A DNA stretch of 6,271 bases from CAADGY01 sp035714225 (GTDB lineage: Bacteria; Acidobacteriota; Terriglobia; Bryobacterales; Bryobacteraceae), in assembly GCA_035714225.1 (NCBI GenBank), contig DASTMK010000111.1, positions 1-6,271 on the forward strand, written 5' to 3'. Below the pieces are notes generated by a model, which made no database searches, was not told the DNA's origin, and saw only the letters and a list, made by a program, of their open reading frames with translations. The translations under genes were made by a program, and so were the position numbers. Positions 1 to 6,007 of this stretch are shown here, one piece after another (positions within the stretch are counted from its first letter, which is position 1; each line of letters begins with the position of its first letter).

Positions 1-1
1 C

Positions 2-1069
2 CTGTTCACAAAACTCGGCTATGTCGTGGCGCTGTTGACAGGCTCGTCCACTCAACGCGAGAAAACACAGATCAAAAGACTGGTGGCCGCCGGAATGGTG
101 CATGTTCTCATAGGCACCCACGCGGTGATAGAAGCCGATGTCGAATTCCACAAGTTGGGCTTGGCGGTCATCGACGAACAGCACCGGTTCGGTGTCGTAC
201 AGCGGCTCCGCCTGGTGCAGAAAGGGGTTCACCCGGACGTGCTCGTGATGACGGCCACCCCCATTCCGCGCACACTCGCCCTTACCATCTACGGGGATCT
301 GGATACTTCCGTGATCGACGAGCTGCCTCCGGGACGCAAGCCTGTTGTCACGAAGCATGTCTCGGAGGACCGCATCGAGCAGGTGTACAGTTTCCTCAAA
401 AAGCAGGTGGAAGCGGGCAGACAGGCTTACGTGGTTTACCCCGTGATCGAAGAATCGGAAACGCGGGCAATGAAAGCGGCGCAGAAGATGCACAAGCATC
501 TCTCGGAAATCGTCTTCCCCGGCATTACCGTTGGACTGCTGCACGGCCGCTTAAGCTCGGAAGAAAAGGAAGCGGTGATGGACCTCTTCAAGCGAGGTGA
601 AGTGAAGATCCTCGTGACAACCACCGTGATCGAGGTGGGCGTGGACGTGCCGAACGCAACGGTCATGGTGATTGAGCACGCCGAACGCTTCGGCCTGGCG
701 CAATTGCACCAGTTGCGAGGCCGCGTAGGGCGGGGCTCGACGCAGAGCTACTGCATTCTGGTGACTGGCAAGCTCAATGAAAGCGGCCGGGAGAGAATTC
801 GGACCATGGTGGATTCCACCGACGGCTTCCACATCGCCGAGATGGATCTGAAGCTGCGCGGACCGGGGGAGTTCTTCGGCACGAAGCAATCGGGCCTGCC
901 GGTACTCCGGTTTGGCAATATCCTCCGGGATCAGGAGGTGCTGGAGGTAGCACAGCGAGAAGCGGCCTCCTTTGTTGAGCATCCGCCAACTGAGGAAGAA
1001 CTCAAGCATGCCGTACAGTACATTCGCGACCACTGGCAACGACGCTACGGCCTGGTGCAGGTTGGTTAG
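2..1069 (+). CDS. recG: ATP-dependent DNA helicase RecG, C-terminal half (5' end cut by the window edge)
   Basis: RecG is a superfamily 2 DNA translocase that remodels stalled replication forks and branched recombination intermediates in the cytoplasm. The frame is open to the window edge, so the true start and the N-terminal wedge domain plus Walker A lie outside; 355 residues are visible, about half of the usual 690-830. Counting from the codon at base 2, I see the TGSS and GTHAVIEADVEF block, the DEQH Walker B box (about residues 58-61, bases 173-184), TATPIPRT (from about 84), helicase motif V (TTTVIEVGVDVPNA, about 216-229), motif VI (QLRGRVGRG, about 247-255) and the RecG-specific block LRGPGEFFGTKQSGLP (about 285-300). 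The last block separates RecG from Mfd and PriA. The gene ends in TAG and rsmD starts at the very next base in the same frame, so the two are surely co-transcribed. A GTG at base 26 is internal, not the real start. All visible motifs are intact. Confidence 0.97.
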   Translation: MFTKLGYVVALLTGSSTQREKTQIKRLVAAGMVHVLIGTHAVIEADVEFHKLGLAVIDEQHRFGVVQRLRLVQKGVHPDVLVMTATPIPRTLALTIYGDLDTSVIDELPPGRKPVVTKHVSEDRIEQVYSFLKKQVEAGRQAYVVYPVIEESETRAMKAAQKMHKHLSEIVFPGITVGLLHGRLSSEEKEAVMDLFKRGEVKILVTTTVIEVGVDVPNATVMVIEHAERFGLAQLHQLRGRVGRGSTQSYCILVTGKLNESGRERIRTMVDSTDGFHIAEMDLKLRGPGEFFGTKQSGLPVLRFGNILRDQEVLEVAQREAASFVEHPPTEEELKHAVQYIRDHWQRRYGLVQVG

Positions 1070-1603
1070 ATGCGGGTGATTGGAGGTGAATTTCGCAGCC
1101 GCCGCATCAGGAGCCTCTCCGGTATGGACGTACGCCCAACGCCGGACCGGCTGCGGGAAACGCTGTTCGACGTGCTGGCGCCTCGAATCGAGGGCGTCGT
1201 GTTCGTGGACGCCTACGCGGGCACCGGCTCGGTCGGCATTGAGGCACTGAGCCGCGGAGCGAAACACGTCATTTTCATCGAGCGGACCCGGTCGTCGGCG
1301 GAAATCATTCGAGCAAATCTTGCATCGCTCGGTATCGAGCGCCGGGCGCGGGTTGTCGAAGGCAAAGTAGCGTCACGCCTCAAGTCTGTGCGGGGCGATA
1401 TCGTTTTTGCGGACCCGCCTTATCGTCTCGAACCCGAGTACGGCACGGTGTTGTCTATTCTGGGAGCTTCGCCGCCGCCCCTCGCTATCCTTCAACACGC
1501 TTCCCGCTTCCAGTTGAAAGACGAGTATCCCGGACTGCGGCGGCAGCGGATCATTCAACAGGGCGACAACAGCCTCTCCTTTTATGAACCAGCCTCCGGA
1601 TGA
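1070..1603 (+). CDS. rsmD: 16S rRNA (guanine(966)-N(2))-methyltransferase RsmD
   Basis: This enzyme uses S-adenosylmethionine to methylate N2 of G966 of 16S rRNA during small-subunit assembly. The 177-residue length is normal for RsmD. The N-terminus MRVIGGEFRSRRI and the RPTPDRLRETLFD block (residues 22-34) are family hallmarks. The SAM-binding motif I is DAYAGTGSVGIEALSRGA (47-64), the acidic end of the next strand is IFIER (68-72), and the catalytic motif IV is ADPPY (114-118). The C-terminus QQGDNSLSFYE is also typical. The ATG at 1070 directly follows the recG stop, with only a weak AGG-type ribosome site (1059-1061) inside recG, which suggests translation coupled to recG. In many bacteria coaD follows rsmD; here an aminotransferase follows instead. 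The stop codon lies in an ATGA overlap with the upstream-most argD start. Confidence 0.96.
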   Translation: MRVIGGEFRSRRIRSLSGMDVRPTPDRLRETLFDVLAPRIEGVVFVDAYAGTGSVGIEALSRGAKHVIFIERTRSSAEIIRANLASLGIERRARVVEGKVASRLKSVRGDIVFADPPYRLEPEYGTVLSILGASPPPLAILQHASRFQLKDEYPGLRRQRIIQQGDNSLSFYEPASG

Positions 1604-1613
1604 AGCGGACAGA

Positions 1614-1626
1614 GCGCCTTTGGCGC
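1614..1626 (+). promoter_or_regulatory. Small GC hairpin between the two possible argD starts
   Basis: Bases 1614-1618 (GCGCC) and 1622-1626 (GGCGC) form a perfect 5-bp inverted repeat around a TTT loop. It lies after the rsmD stop (1601-1603) and 19 bases before the preferred argD ATG at 1645. It is too short and lacks a T-run, so it is not a terminator. It could influence initiation at argD, but a repeat this short can arise by chance. Confidence 0.25.
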
Positions 1627-1644
1627 GTGAAGTATCATCGAAAG

Positions 1645-2898
1645 ATGAGCACTTCTTCCGCCCTTCCGGCGGACACTGGAACCCCCGAACCGCAGAACGC
1701 CGGTGCACAGCGAATCATCGATCTCGAAGCGCAATATCTGCTTCAGAACTATAAACGTGCACCCATCGTCATTCACAAAGGCAAGGGCTGCTACGTGTAC
1801 GATACGGCAGGCACTAGGTATCTGGACCTTGTCTCCGGCATCGGAGTGATGGCGCTTGGCCATGCGCACCCGCGCATTCTGCGTGTCATCAAAGAGCAGA
1901 GCGCACTGCTCATTCACTGCTCGAATCTCTACTACAACGAGCACCAGGGACCGTTGGCTGAGCGGTTGGCGAAGATCAGCGGGCTGGAACGAAGTTTCTT
2001 CTGCAACTCGGGAACGGAGGCGATGGAAGGTGCGCTGAAGATGGTCCGGGCGCACGGGCGTAAGGTTAGTCCGGAAAAGTATGAAATTCTCTCGCTCGAC
2101 AATTCCTTTCACGGCCGCACGCTCGGTGCGCTCTCGGCGACAGGGCAGCCCAAGTATCGAACGGATTTTGAACCGCTGCTCCCCGGCGTGCGATTTATTC
2201 CCCCGAATGACCTGGCCGTGCTCGAAGCCGCGGTCAGCGATCAGACGGCCGGTATTCTGATCGAAGGGATCCAGGGCGAAGGCGGCGTTTACAGGCTCTC
2301 CGCCGAATATCTGCGTAAGGCTCGCGAGTTGGCAGACCGCTACAATGCGCTCCTGGTTCTCGATGAAATTCAGTGCGGGGTCGGCCGCACCGGCTCCTAT
2401 TTCTCTTTCCAGACCGCGGATGCGGGAATTCAGCCGGACGTATTGACTGCGGCCAAGCCCCTGGCGTGCGGTCTGCCTCTGGGCGTGATTGTCACCAACG
2501 AGAAAGCGGCATCCGCCATCGGCCCGGGAATGCACGGCTCTACATTTGGAGGCGGAGCGCTGGCATGCCGCGTCGCATTGGAATTCCTGGATATCCTGGA
2601 GGAACTGCTGCCCTCGATCATGGAAGTGGGTGGCTATTTCCGCGACAGGCTCGAAACACTCGCGAAGAAGCACTCCTTCATCAAGGAAGTTCGCGGCTAT
2701 GGGCTGATGATCGGCGTCGAACTCGATATTCCCGGCAAGGACATGGTTCAACAGGCGATGGCGCAGGGTATGCTCATCAACTGCACGCAGGACGTGGTGT
2801 TACGTTTTCTGCCGCCCTACATCGTCACGAAGAAAGAGATCGACAAGGCGGTGAAGATCCTGGAACGGGTTTTTAAAAGTGCGAAATCCGCTCAATAA
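1645..2898 (+). CDS. argD: Acetylornithine aminotransferase (class III PLP-dependent)
   Basis: ArgD transfers an amino group between glutamate and N-acetylglutamate semialdehyde in arginine synthesis, and often also serves the succinyl-diaminopimelate step of lysine synthesis. Numbering from the ATG at 1645 (417 residues), I see LGHAHP, the phosphate-binding NSGTEA (about 121-126), SFHGRT (154-159), IEGIQGEGG (206-214), the PLP-ring aspartate in VLDEIQCGVGRTG (Asp240), the Schiff-base lysine in TAAKPL (Lys271), HGSTFGG (297-303) and the NCTQDVVLRFLPP end block (about 379-391) with the carboxylate-binding arginine. The last block favours ArgD over GabT or ornithine aminotransferase. The frame is open back to an ATG at 1600 that overlaps the rsmD stop, giving 15 extra residues (MKRTERLWRVKYHRK). 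I prefer 1645 because the extension is basic and unlike the family; neither start has a good Shine-Dalgarno. The usual EPIQGEGG has Gly in place of Pro here, a change I believe also occurs in relatives. Confidence 0.92.
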   Translation: MSTSSALPADTGTPEPQNAGAQRIIDLEAQYLLQNYKRAPIVIHKGKGCYVYDTAGTRYLDLVSGIGVMALGHAHPRILRVIKEQSALLIHCSNLYYNEHQGPLAERLAKISGLERSFFCNSGTEAMEGALKMVRAHGRKVSPEKYEILSLDNSFHGRTLGALSATGQPKYRTDFEPLLPGVRFIPPNDLAVLEAAVSDQTAGILIEGIQGEGGVYRLSAEYLRKARELADRYNALLVLDEIQCGVGRTGSYFSFQTADAGIQPDVLTAAKPLACGLPLGVIVTNEKAASAIGPGMHGSTFGGGALACRVALEFLDILEELLPSIMEVGGYFRDRLETLAKKHSFIKEVRGYGLMIGVELDIPGKDMVQQAMAQGMLINCTQDVVLRFLPPYIVTKKEIDKAVKILERVFKSAKSAQ

Positions 2899-2899
2899 T

Positions 2900-2961
2900 C
2901 GCGCCAGTTCGCCAAGACCGCTTGCTGGCGCGCGCGGCTCCGTAATCGCTTCTGAGCCGCG
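2900..2961. terminator. Tandem hairpins between convergent argD and manC, probable two-way terminator
   Basis: Two perfect 8-bp inverted repeats sit directly next to each other. Hairpin 1 pairs CGCGCCAG (2900-2907) with CTGGCGCG (2925-2932) around a 17-base loop. Hairpin 2 pairs CGCGGCTC (2933-2940) with GAGCCGCG (2954-2961) around a 13-base loop. They begin two bases after the argD TAA and end 41 bases short of the manC stop, so the place fits transcription ending from both sides. Neither strand has a convincing T-run after the stems, so this is not a textbook intrinsic terminator; it may act with Rho or mainly protect the 3' ends of the transcripts. The rest of the 104-base gap (2962-3002) holds no gene that I can see. 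Confidence 0.55.
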
Positions 2962-3002
2962 ACGTAAGTGAGCGGTTGGCATGGTTATTCTGTGACAGTC
3001 CC

Positions 3003-4082
3003 TTAGAGCAGATCGTCGCGCTTCATCGCTTCCAGGCGTTTCACGATCTTCCCGACGTCCTGTGACCTGTCGCGATCGGCAATCAACAGCGCATCGGGAG
3101 TGTCCACCACCACCACATTCCGGATGCCCAACAGTGCCACGAATTTTCGTCCCGCATCGACGAAGTTTCCGGTACTATCTTCGAATACCGCTTCCGATCG
3201 AGCGACATTACCATCCTTGACGGGGTCCGCAAGTTGATAGACGGAGTTCCAACTGCCAACATCGCTCCAGCCAATGTCGTCCGCCGCGAGCCCGACGATG
3301 TTTGCAGCCTTTTCGAGCACACCGCGGTCAACCGACTCGGCATCACAGAGCGCATAGCTGTCCTTGAAAACCTTTGAAAACGCCTTGTCCGTAAAACGGG
3401 GCAGCGCCGCCAGCACCGTGGCGGTTTTTGGCTGGTGAATCCGGAGAGCCTCCAGGTACACGCTGGCACGCCAGAAGAACATCCCGGCATTCCAGAAGTA
3501 ATGGCCGGCTTTCACATATCGTCTGGCAACCGCTTCCTTCGGTTTCTCCTTGAACGATCGCACGGGAATTAGTTCGAGCGATCCCGCCTCGACGTTCTTC
3601 GGAAATTCGATGTAGCCATAGCCGGTCTCAACCCATTTCGGCTGAATGCCTAGAACGGTCATCCGTCCTTCCGCGGCGGAACGAAAAGCGCGGCGCAGCA
3701 GGCGCATATAGCGCGCCGGTTTCAGAATAAGGTGGTCTGCCGGAAAAACGCCCATTACGGCATTGGGGTCGACGGACTGGAGAATGTGTGCGGCCACGCC
3801 GATACACGGCGCGGTGCCGCGTTGTGCCGGTTCCGCGATAATCTGTTTTCGCGGCACCTGGGGCAACTGGCGGACAATCTCATCCCGCAGGAACTCGTTG
3901 GTGATAATCCAAATATGTTCGGGGGGCAGAACGGGACGCAGACGCTCCACGGTCTGATGGATCAGCGATTGGTCCCCGAAGAAACGCAGAACCTGTTTGG
4001 ATCGTGTCTTTCTGCTCTGGGGCCAGAATCGCGTGCCCCTTCCGCCGGCCATGATAAGCCCGTAGTAGGTCGCTCTTGGCAT
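3003..4082 (-). CDS. manC: Mannose-1-phosphate guanylyltransferase (GDP-mannose pyrophosphorylase), single-domain
   Basis: The enzyme makes GDP-mannose from mannose-1-phosphate and GTP, releasing pyrophosphate, for exopolysaccharide, O-antigen or glycan synthesis in the cytoplasm. From the ATG at 4082 the protein has 359 residues. The nucleotidyltransferase signature is MAGGRGTRFWPQSR (11-24), followed by SKQ (28-30, where PKQ is usual), AEPAQRGTAP (83-92), PADH (114-117, metal and sugar-nucleotide site), GYGYIEF (154-160), FKEKP (177-181), YFWNAGMF (195-202) and DIGWSDVGSWNSVY (269-282). The phosphomannose isomerase domain of long ManC/AlgA proteins (about 470 residues) is absent, so mannose-6-phosphate isomerase must come from elsewhere. 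I chose 4082 because GGAGG sits five bases upstream; the frame extends to a TTG at 4109 but that has no comparable site. It is the last gene of the minus-strand cluster, 43 bases after lepB. Confidence 0.93.
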   Translation of the reverse strand: MPRATYYGLIMAGGRGTRFWPQSRKTRSKQVLRFFGDQSLIHQTVERLRPVLPPEHIWIITNEFLRDEIVRQLPQVPRKQIIAEPAQRGTAPCIGVAAHILQSVDPNAVMGVFPADHLILKPARYMRLLRRAFRSAAEGRMTVLGIQPKWVETGYGYIEFPKNVEAGSLELIPVRSFKEKPKEAVARRYVKAGHYFWNAGMFFWRASVYLEALRIHQPKTATVLAALPRFTDKAFSKVFKDSYALCDAESVDRGVLEKAANIVGLAADDIGWSDVGSWNSVYQLADPVKDGNVARSEAVFEDSTGNFVDAGRKFVALLGIRNVVVVDTPDALLIADRDRSQDVGKIVKRLEAMKRDDLL

Positions 4083-4087
4083 GTAGT

Positions 4088-4092
4088 CCTCC
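4088..4092 (-). promoter_or_regulatory. Strong ribosome binding site of manC
   Basis: On the minus strand GGAGG is followed by five bases (ACTAC) and the ATG at 4082. This is the best Shine-Dalgarno sequence I noticed in the window. It decides the start of manC against the longer TTG-initiated frame at 4109. Confidence 0.85.
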
Positions 4093-4123
4093 CCGCCGGC
4101 GCGCTGCAATGAACGCCGGGCGG
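4093..4123 (-). promoter_or_regulatory. GC-rich hairpin in the lepB-manC gap, abutting the manC ribosome site
   Basis: In the 43-base lepB-manC gap, minus-strand CCGCCCGGCG (4123-4114) can pair with CGCCGGCGG (4101-4093), giving nine pairs with one bulged C and a 12-base loop. The downstream arm ends exactly where the GGAGG of manC begins. It does not cover the ribosome site itself. It could shield the manC part of the transcript, slow polymerase, or tune access to the ribosome site. No T-run follows, so it is not a terminator. Confidence 0.4.
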
Positions 4124-4125
4124 AG

Positions 4126-4932
4126 CTACTGCGTGGTTTGCGGCGCTTCGCTCCAGTCGTAGCCGTGTATCAGCATGAACGTTCGCCGCCATCTGGTTTT
4201 AGTGAAAAAATTCTGAGCCAGATCGAGGAGATGATCGAGCCCGATTCCCGGCGCCGCCAGCCGTTCCGTCGGCGCATCGTAGGACCAGTAGATAATCAAC
4301 GGTTTGCCTATGATGTTGATCCGGGGAACAAAGCCCCAATAGCGGCTGTCCAGGGACGAATCGCGGTTATCTCCCATCGCGAAGTAGTGGTCCGGTGGAA
4401 CGATGACTTCTCCATCGCGGACGTGTTCCGCCAGCATCTCCATGCCGGAATCCGAAAGACGGGTATTCGGGTCACCTGGGAAATTATCGCGGTAGGAGTC
4501 GATGTACTCCATCTTGTGGTACTTATACGGCTCCACGATTTTGGTGCCGTTCAAATAGACCTGCTTGTTTTCGATTCGGATCCGGTCGCCGGGAACGCCG
4601 ATAACCCGCTTGACGAACGTCTGGCGGATGTCGACAGGGTAGCGGAAAACAATGATGTCGCCTCTTTCCACCTCCTGATACGGCAGGATATATCTGCTGA
4701 TGGGGCCCGGCGGTGCGTAGGCCAGTTTGTCTACCAGCAGGTGGTCGCCAATCAGAAGCGTGTCCTCCATGGAGCCGGTTGGAATCACGAACGCCTGCAC
4801 CAGCGTTGTCGTTCCAAATAGCAGCAGGAGGATGGTCACCGTCCACTCGGCGATGGTGCCCCGAGGCGGATCCTTGTCGCCCTTAGGCGGCTCCGGCGTC
4901 TGCTCCGCCACTGCACTCTTCTCTTTTTCCAT
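4126..4932 (-). CDS. lepB: Signal peptidase I
   Basis: This membrane-bound serine protease removes signal peptides from exported proteins on the outer face of the inner membrane. From the ATG at 4932 it has 268 residues: a charged, proline-rich cytoplasmic N-terminus (1-29), one hydrophobic helix (about 31-49), then the catalytic region. Box B is PTGSMEDTL with the nucleophile Ser54. Box C is GDIIVFRYP (91-99), box D is VKRVIGVPGD with the general base Lys108, and box E is GDNRDSSLDSRYWG (187-200), so the Ser-Lys dyad is intact. About 48 residues (221-268) follow the core and contain an aromatic and basic stretch FFTKTRWRRTFMLIHGYDW (about 242-260) that I cannot assign to a function. The frame extends upstream to a TTG at 4947, but ATG 4932 is preferred. 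The gene lies 71 bases after the small membrane protein and 43 before manC. Confidence 0.96.
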   Translation of the reverse strand: MEKEKSAVAEQTPEPPKGDKDPPRGTIAEWTVTILLLLFGTTTLVQAFVIPTGSMEDTLLIGDHLLVDKLAYAPPGPISRYILPYQEVERGDIIVFRYPVDIRQTFVKRVIGVPGDRIRIENKQVYLNGTKIVEPYKYHKMEYIDSYRDNFPGDPNTRLSDSGMEMLAEHVRDGEVIVPPDHYFAMGDNRDSSLDSRYWGFVPRINIIGKPLIIYWSYDAPTERLAAPGIGLDHLLDLAQNFFTKTRWRRTFMLIHGYDWSEAPQTTQ

Positions 4933-5003
4933 GTTCTTACCCGGCAATGGAGATTCTAACCTTTAATTGTATCGAAATACGGCTTCCATCATTCCGAACT
5001 TAC
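4933..5003 (-). promoter_or_regulatory. AT-richer leader of lepB, possible weak promoter element
   Basis: This 71-base spacer before lepB is clearly more AT-rich than its surroundings and is the longest gap inside the minus-strand cluster. On the minus strand it contains TACAAT (4971-4966), one mismatch from the -10 consensus, but no good -35 hexamer at 16-18 bases upstream. It also contains GTAT-TTCG-ATAC (4980-4969), a 4-bp stem with a UUCG loop. An internal promoter for lepB-manC is possible but not shown; read-through from rplS-rnhB is equally possible. Confidence 0.25.
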
Positions 5004-5312
5004 TCAAACGCCGCCGGAAAAGCGGCGCAATCGAAGGATCTCGAGAAACGAGATGTAAAGATCGATGATGCCAATACCGCTCACTGCCCCCCTGAAATAG
5101 GGGCTGTTCCAGACCAGGTTCCAGCGCGGGCCAAAGTGGGCGAAGTAGTTTTGGGACCAAAGCTCCGTCCACGGAAATACGAGCAGAAAGAAGCCGATCT
5201 CAAAACAAAGAATGGTCACCAGCAGGCCGATCACCTTTTGCCGCCAGTGATGTTTCGGCTGCTGCCTCTGGGCAGGTTCGGCCATCGCAAACATGTCTTC
5301 GTCTAAAGGCAT
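5004..5312 (-). CDS. Small two-helix membrane protein of unknown function
   Basis: I do not recognise a named family for this 102-residue protein. It has a polar N-terminus (1-25) with a basic cluster HHWRQK before a first hydrophobic helix (about 27-47). An aromatic-rich connecting segment follows (FPWTELWSQNYFAHFGPRW, about 46-64). A second hydrophobic helix (about 74-91, RGAVSGIGIIDLYISFLEIL) ends in a basic tail RLRR. By the positive-inside rule both ends would be cytoplasmic and the aromatic loop outside. A real gene is supported by the clear membrane topology, an AAGAGG ribosome site (5322-5317) four bases from the ATG, the 10-base overlap with the rnhB end and the same direction as its neighbours. 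Later ATGs at 5294 and 5285 are possible starts. Lying just before lepB, it may serve the membrane or protein export, but that is inference only from position. Confidence 0.8.
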   Translation of the reverse strand: MPLDEDMFAMAEPAQRQQPKHHWRQKVIGLLVTILCFEIGFFLLVFPWTELWSQNYFAHFGPRWNLVWNSPYFRGAVSGIGIIDLYISFLEILRLRRFSGGV

Positions 5313-6007
5313 GCTGCCTCTTCGGCCTCTGCCGGGAAAAGCAGGGTCTGCTCGGCAGCGCCGGGTGGCAACATTTCGGGAGGACTGGTGGAACGCACCG
5401 GGTCAAATGTGAACCGGTGCAGCGTTGTAGGACCATACGCGCGCAGCGCCCGCCGGTGTTCCGGTGTTGAATATCCTTTGTGGCTGCGGAGCCCGTCTTC
5501 CGGAAACACGCGATCCCATTCTTCCAGGCAGCGGTCGCGATGTGTTTTGGCCAGGATGGAAGCAGCCGCAATGGCCTGGCACCTGGCGTCTCCGTGGATC
5601 AGTGCCCGCTGCGGTATGGGCAGGTCGATTTTCATCGCGTCCACCAGCAGGAAATTGGCCGCCGGCAAAAGGTTCTGGACAGCCCGTTTCATCGCCAGCC
5701 TGGATGCGTGATAGATGTTGTAGCGATCGATTTCGAAAACGTCCGCGGCGGAGACGGACCAGCATATGGCCCGCTGGCGAATCGAGTCTTCCAGTTCCTC
5801 CCGCTCCTCCAACTGAACCAGTTTGCTATCCCGCAGGCCACGGATTCGATGATCTTCGGGCAGAATGACGGCTGCCGCGAACACCGGTCCGAACAGCGAT
5901 CCGCGCCCGGCTTCGTCAATCCCGGCTACCAGACAGTATCCGTCCCGGCGAGCCTGACGCTCGTATGTGCCGACGCAACGGAAGGCTGGCAACCTGCTGT
6001 TTTGCAA
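5303..6007 (-). CDS. rnhB: Ribonuclease HII
   Basis: RNase HII cuts the RNA strand of RNA:DNA hybrids and starts removal of single ribonucleotides from DNA. The 234-residue frame carries GIDEAGRGSLFGPV (29-42) with the metal ligands Asp31 and Glu32, DSK (60-62), EIDRYNIYHASRLAM (92-106), LVDAM with Asp123, HGDARCQAIAAASILAKTHRD (138-158) with Asp140, and HKGYSTPEH (176-184). The DEDD active site and the GRG motif are complete. About 30 residues after the core (205-234, proline- and alanine-rich) look like a poorly conserved tail. The codon before residue 1 is the rplS stop, and no ATG or GTG occurs in frame before Asp31, so translation must start at a rare codon, most likely the TTG at 6007 (or TTG 5992). 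The first ATG, Met106, would remove Asp31 and Glu32. The gene sits between rplS and the small membrane protein in a gapless cluster. Confidence 0.94.
   Translation of the reverse strand: MQNSRLPAFRCVGTYERQARRDGYCLVAGIDEAGRGSLFGPVFAAAVILPEDHRIRGLRDSKLVQLEEREELEDSIRQRAICWSVSAADVFEIDRYNIYHASRLAMKRAVQNLLPAANFLLVDAMKIDLPIPQRALIHGDARCQAIAAASILAKTHRDRCLEEWDRVFPEDGLRSHKGYSTPEHRRALRAYGPTTLHRFTFDPVRSTSPPEMLPPGAAEQTLLFPAEAEEAACL
5317..5322 (-). promoter_or_regulatory. Ribosome binding site of the small membrane protein gene
   Basis: AAGAGG on the minus strand lies within the last codons of rnhB, four bases before the ATG at 5312. It supports that start over the downstream ATGs and implies coupling to translation of rnhB. 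Confidence 0.6.

Noticed and set aside
551..1267. A 238-residue minus-strand frame opposite recG and rsmD
   Set aside because: It crosses the boundary of two well-supported genes, is rich in His, Arg and Ala without motifs, and has no supporting context.
1582..2751. A 389-residue open frame on the minus strand opposite argD
   Set aside because: The plus strand here encodes a complete ArgD with all motifs. The antisense translation is low-complexity in character, has no recognisable motif, and is the kind of long shadow frame that GC-rich third positions produce.
1959..2980. A 12-base direct repeat (TGAGCGGTTGGC) at 1959-1970 and 2969-2980
   Set aside because: About one exact 12-base match is expected by chance in a window of this size, and one copy lies inside argD coding sequence.
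4083..4109. TTG start giving manC nine extra residues
   Set aside because: The downstream ATG at 4082 has GGAGG at ideal spacing and begins right before the conserved nucleotidyltransferase signature.
4138..4821. A 227-residue plus-strand frame opposite lepB
   Set aside because: It is a mirror of lepB, whose catalytic boxes are all intact on the other strand; the translation shows no domain.
4933..4947. TTG start giving lepB five extra residues
   Set aside because: The ATG at 4932 is a normal start codon and the added residues are not part of any family feature.
4966..4971. TACAAT as a -10 promoter box for lepB
   Set aside because: No matching -35 sequence lies at 16-18 bases. I noted it only as a weak possibility within the spacer rather than calling a promoter.
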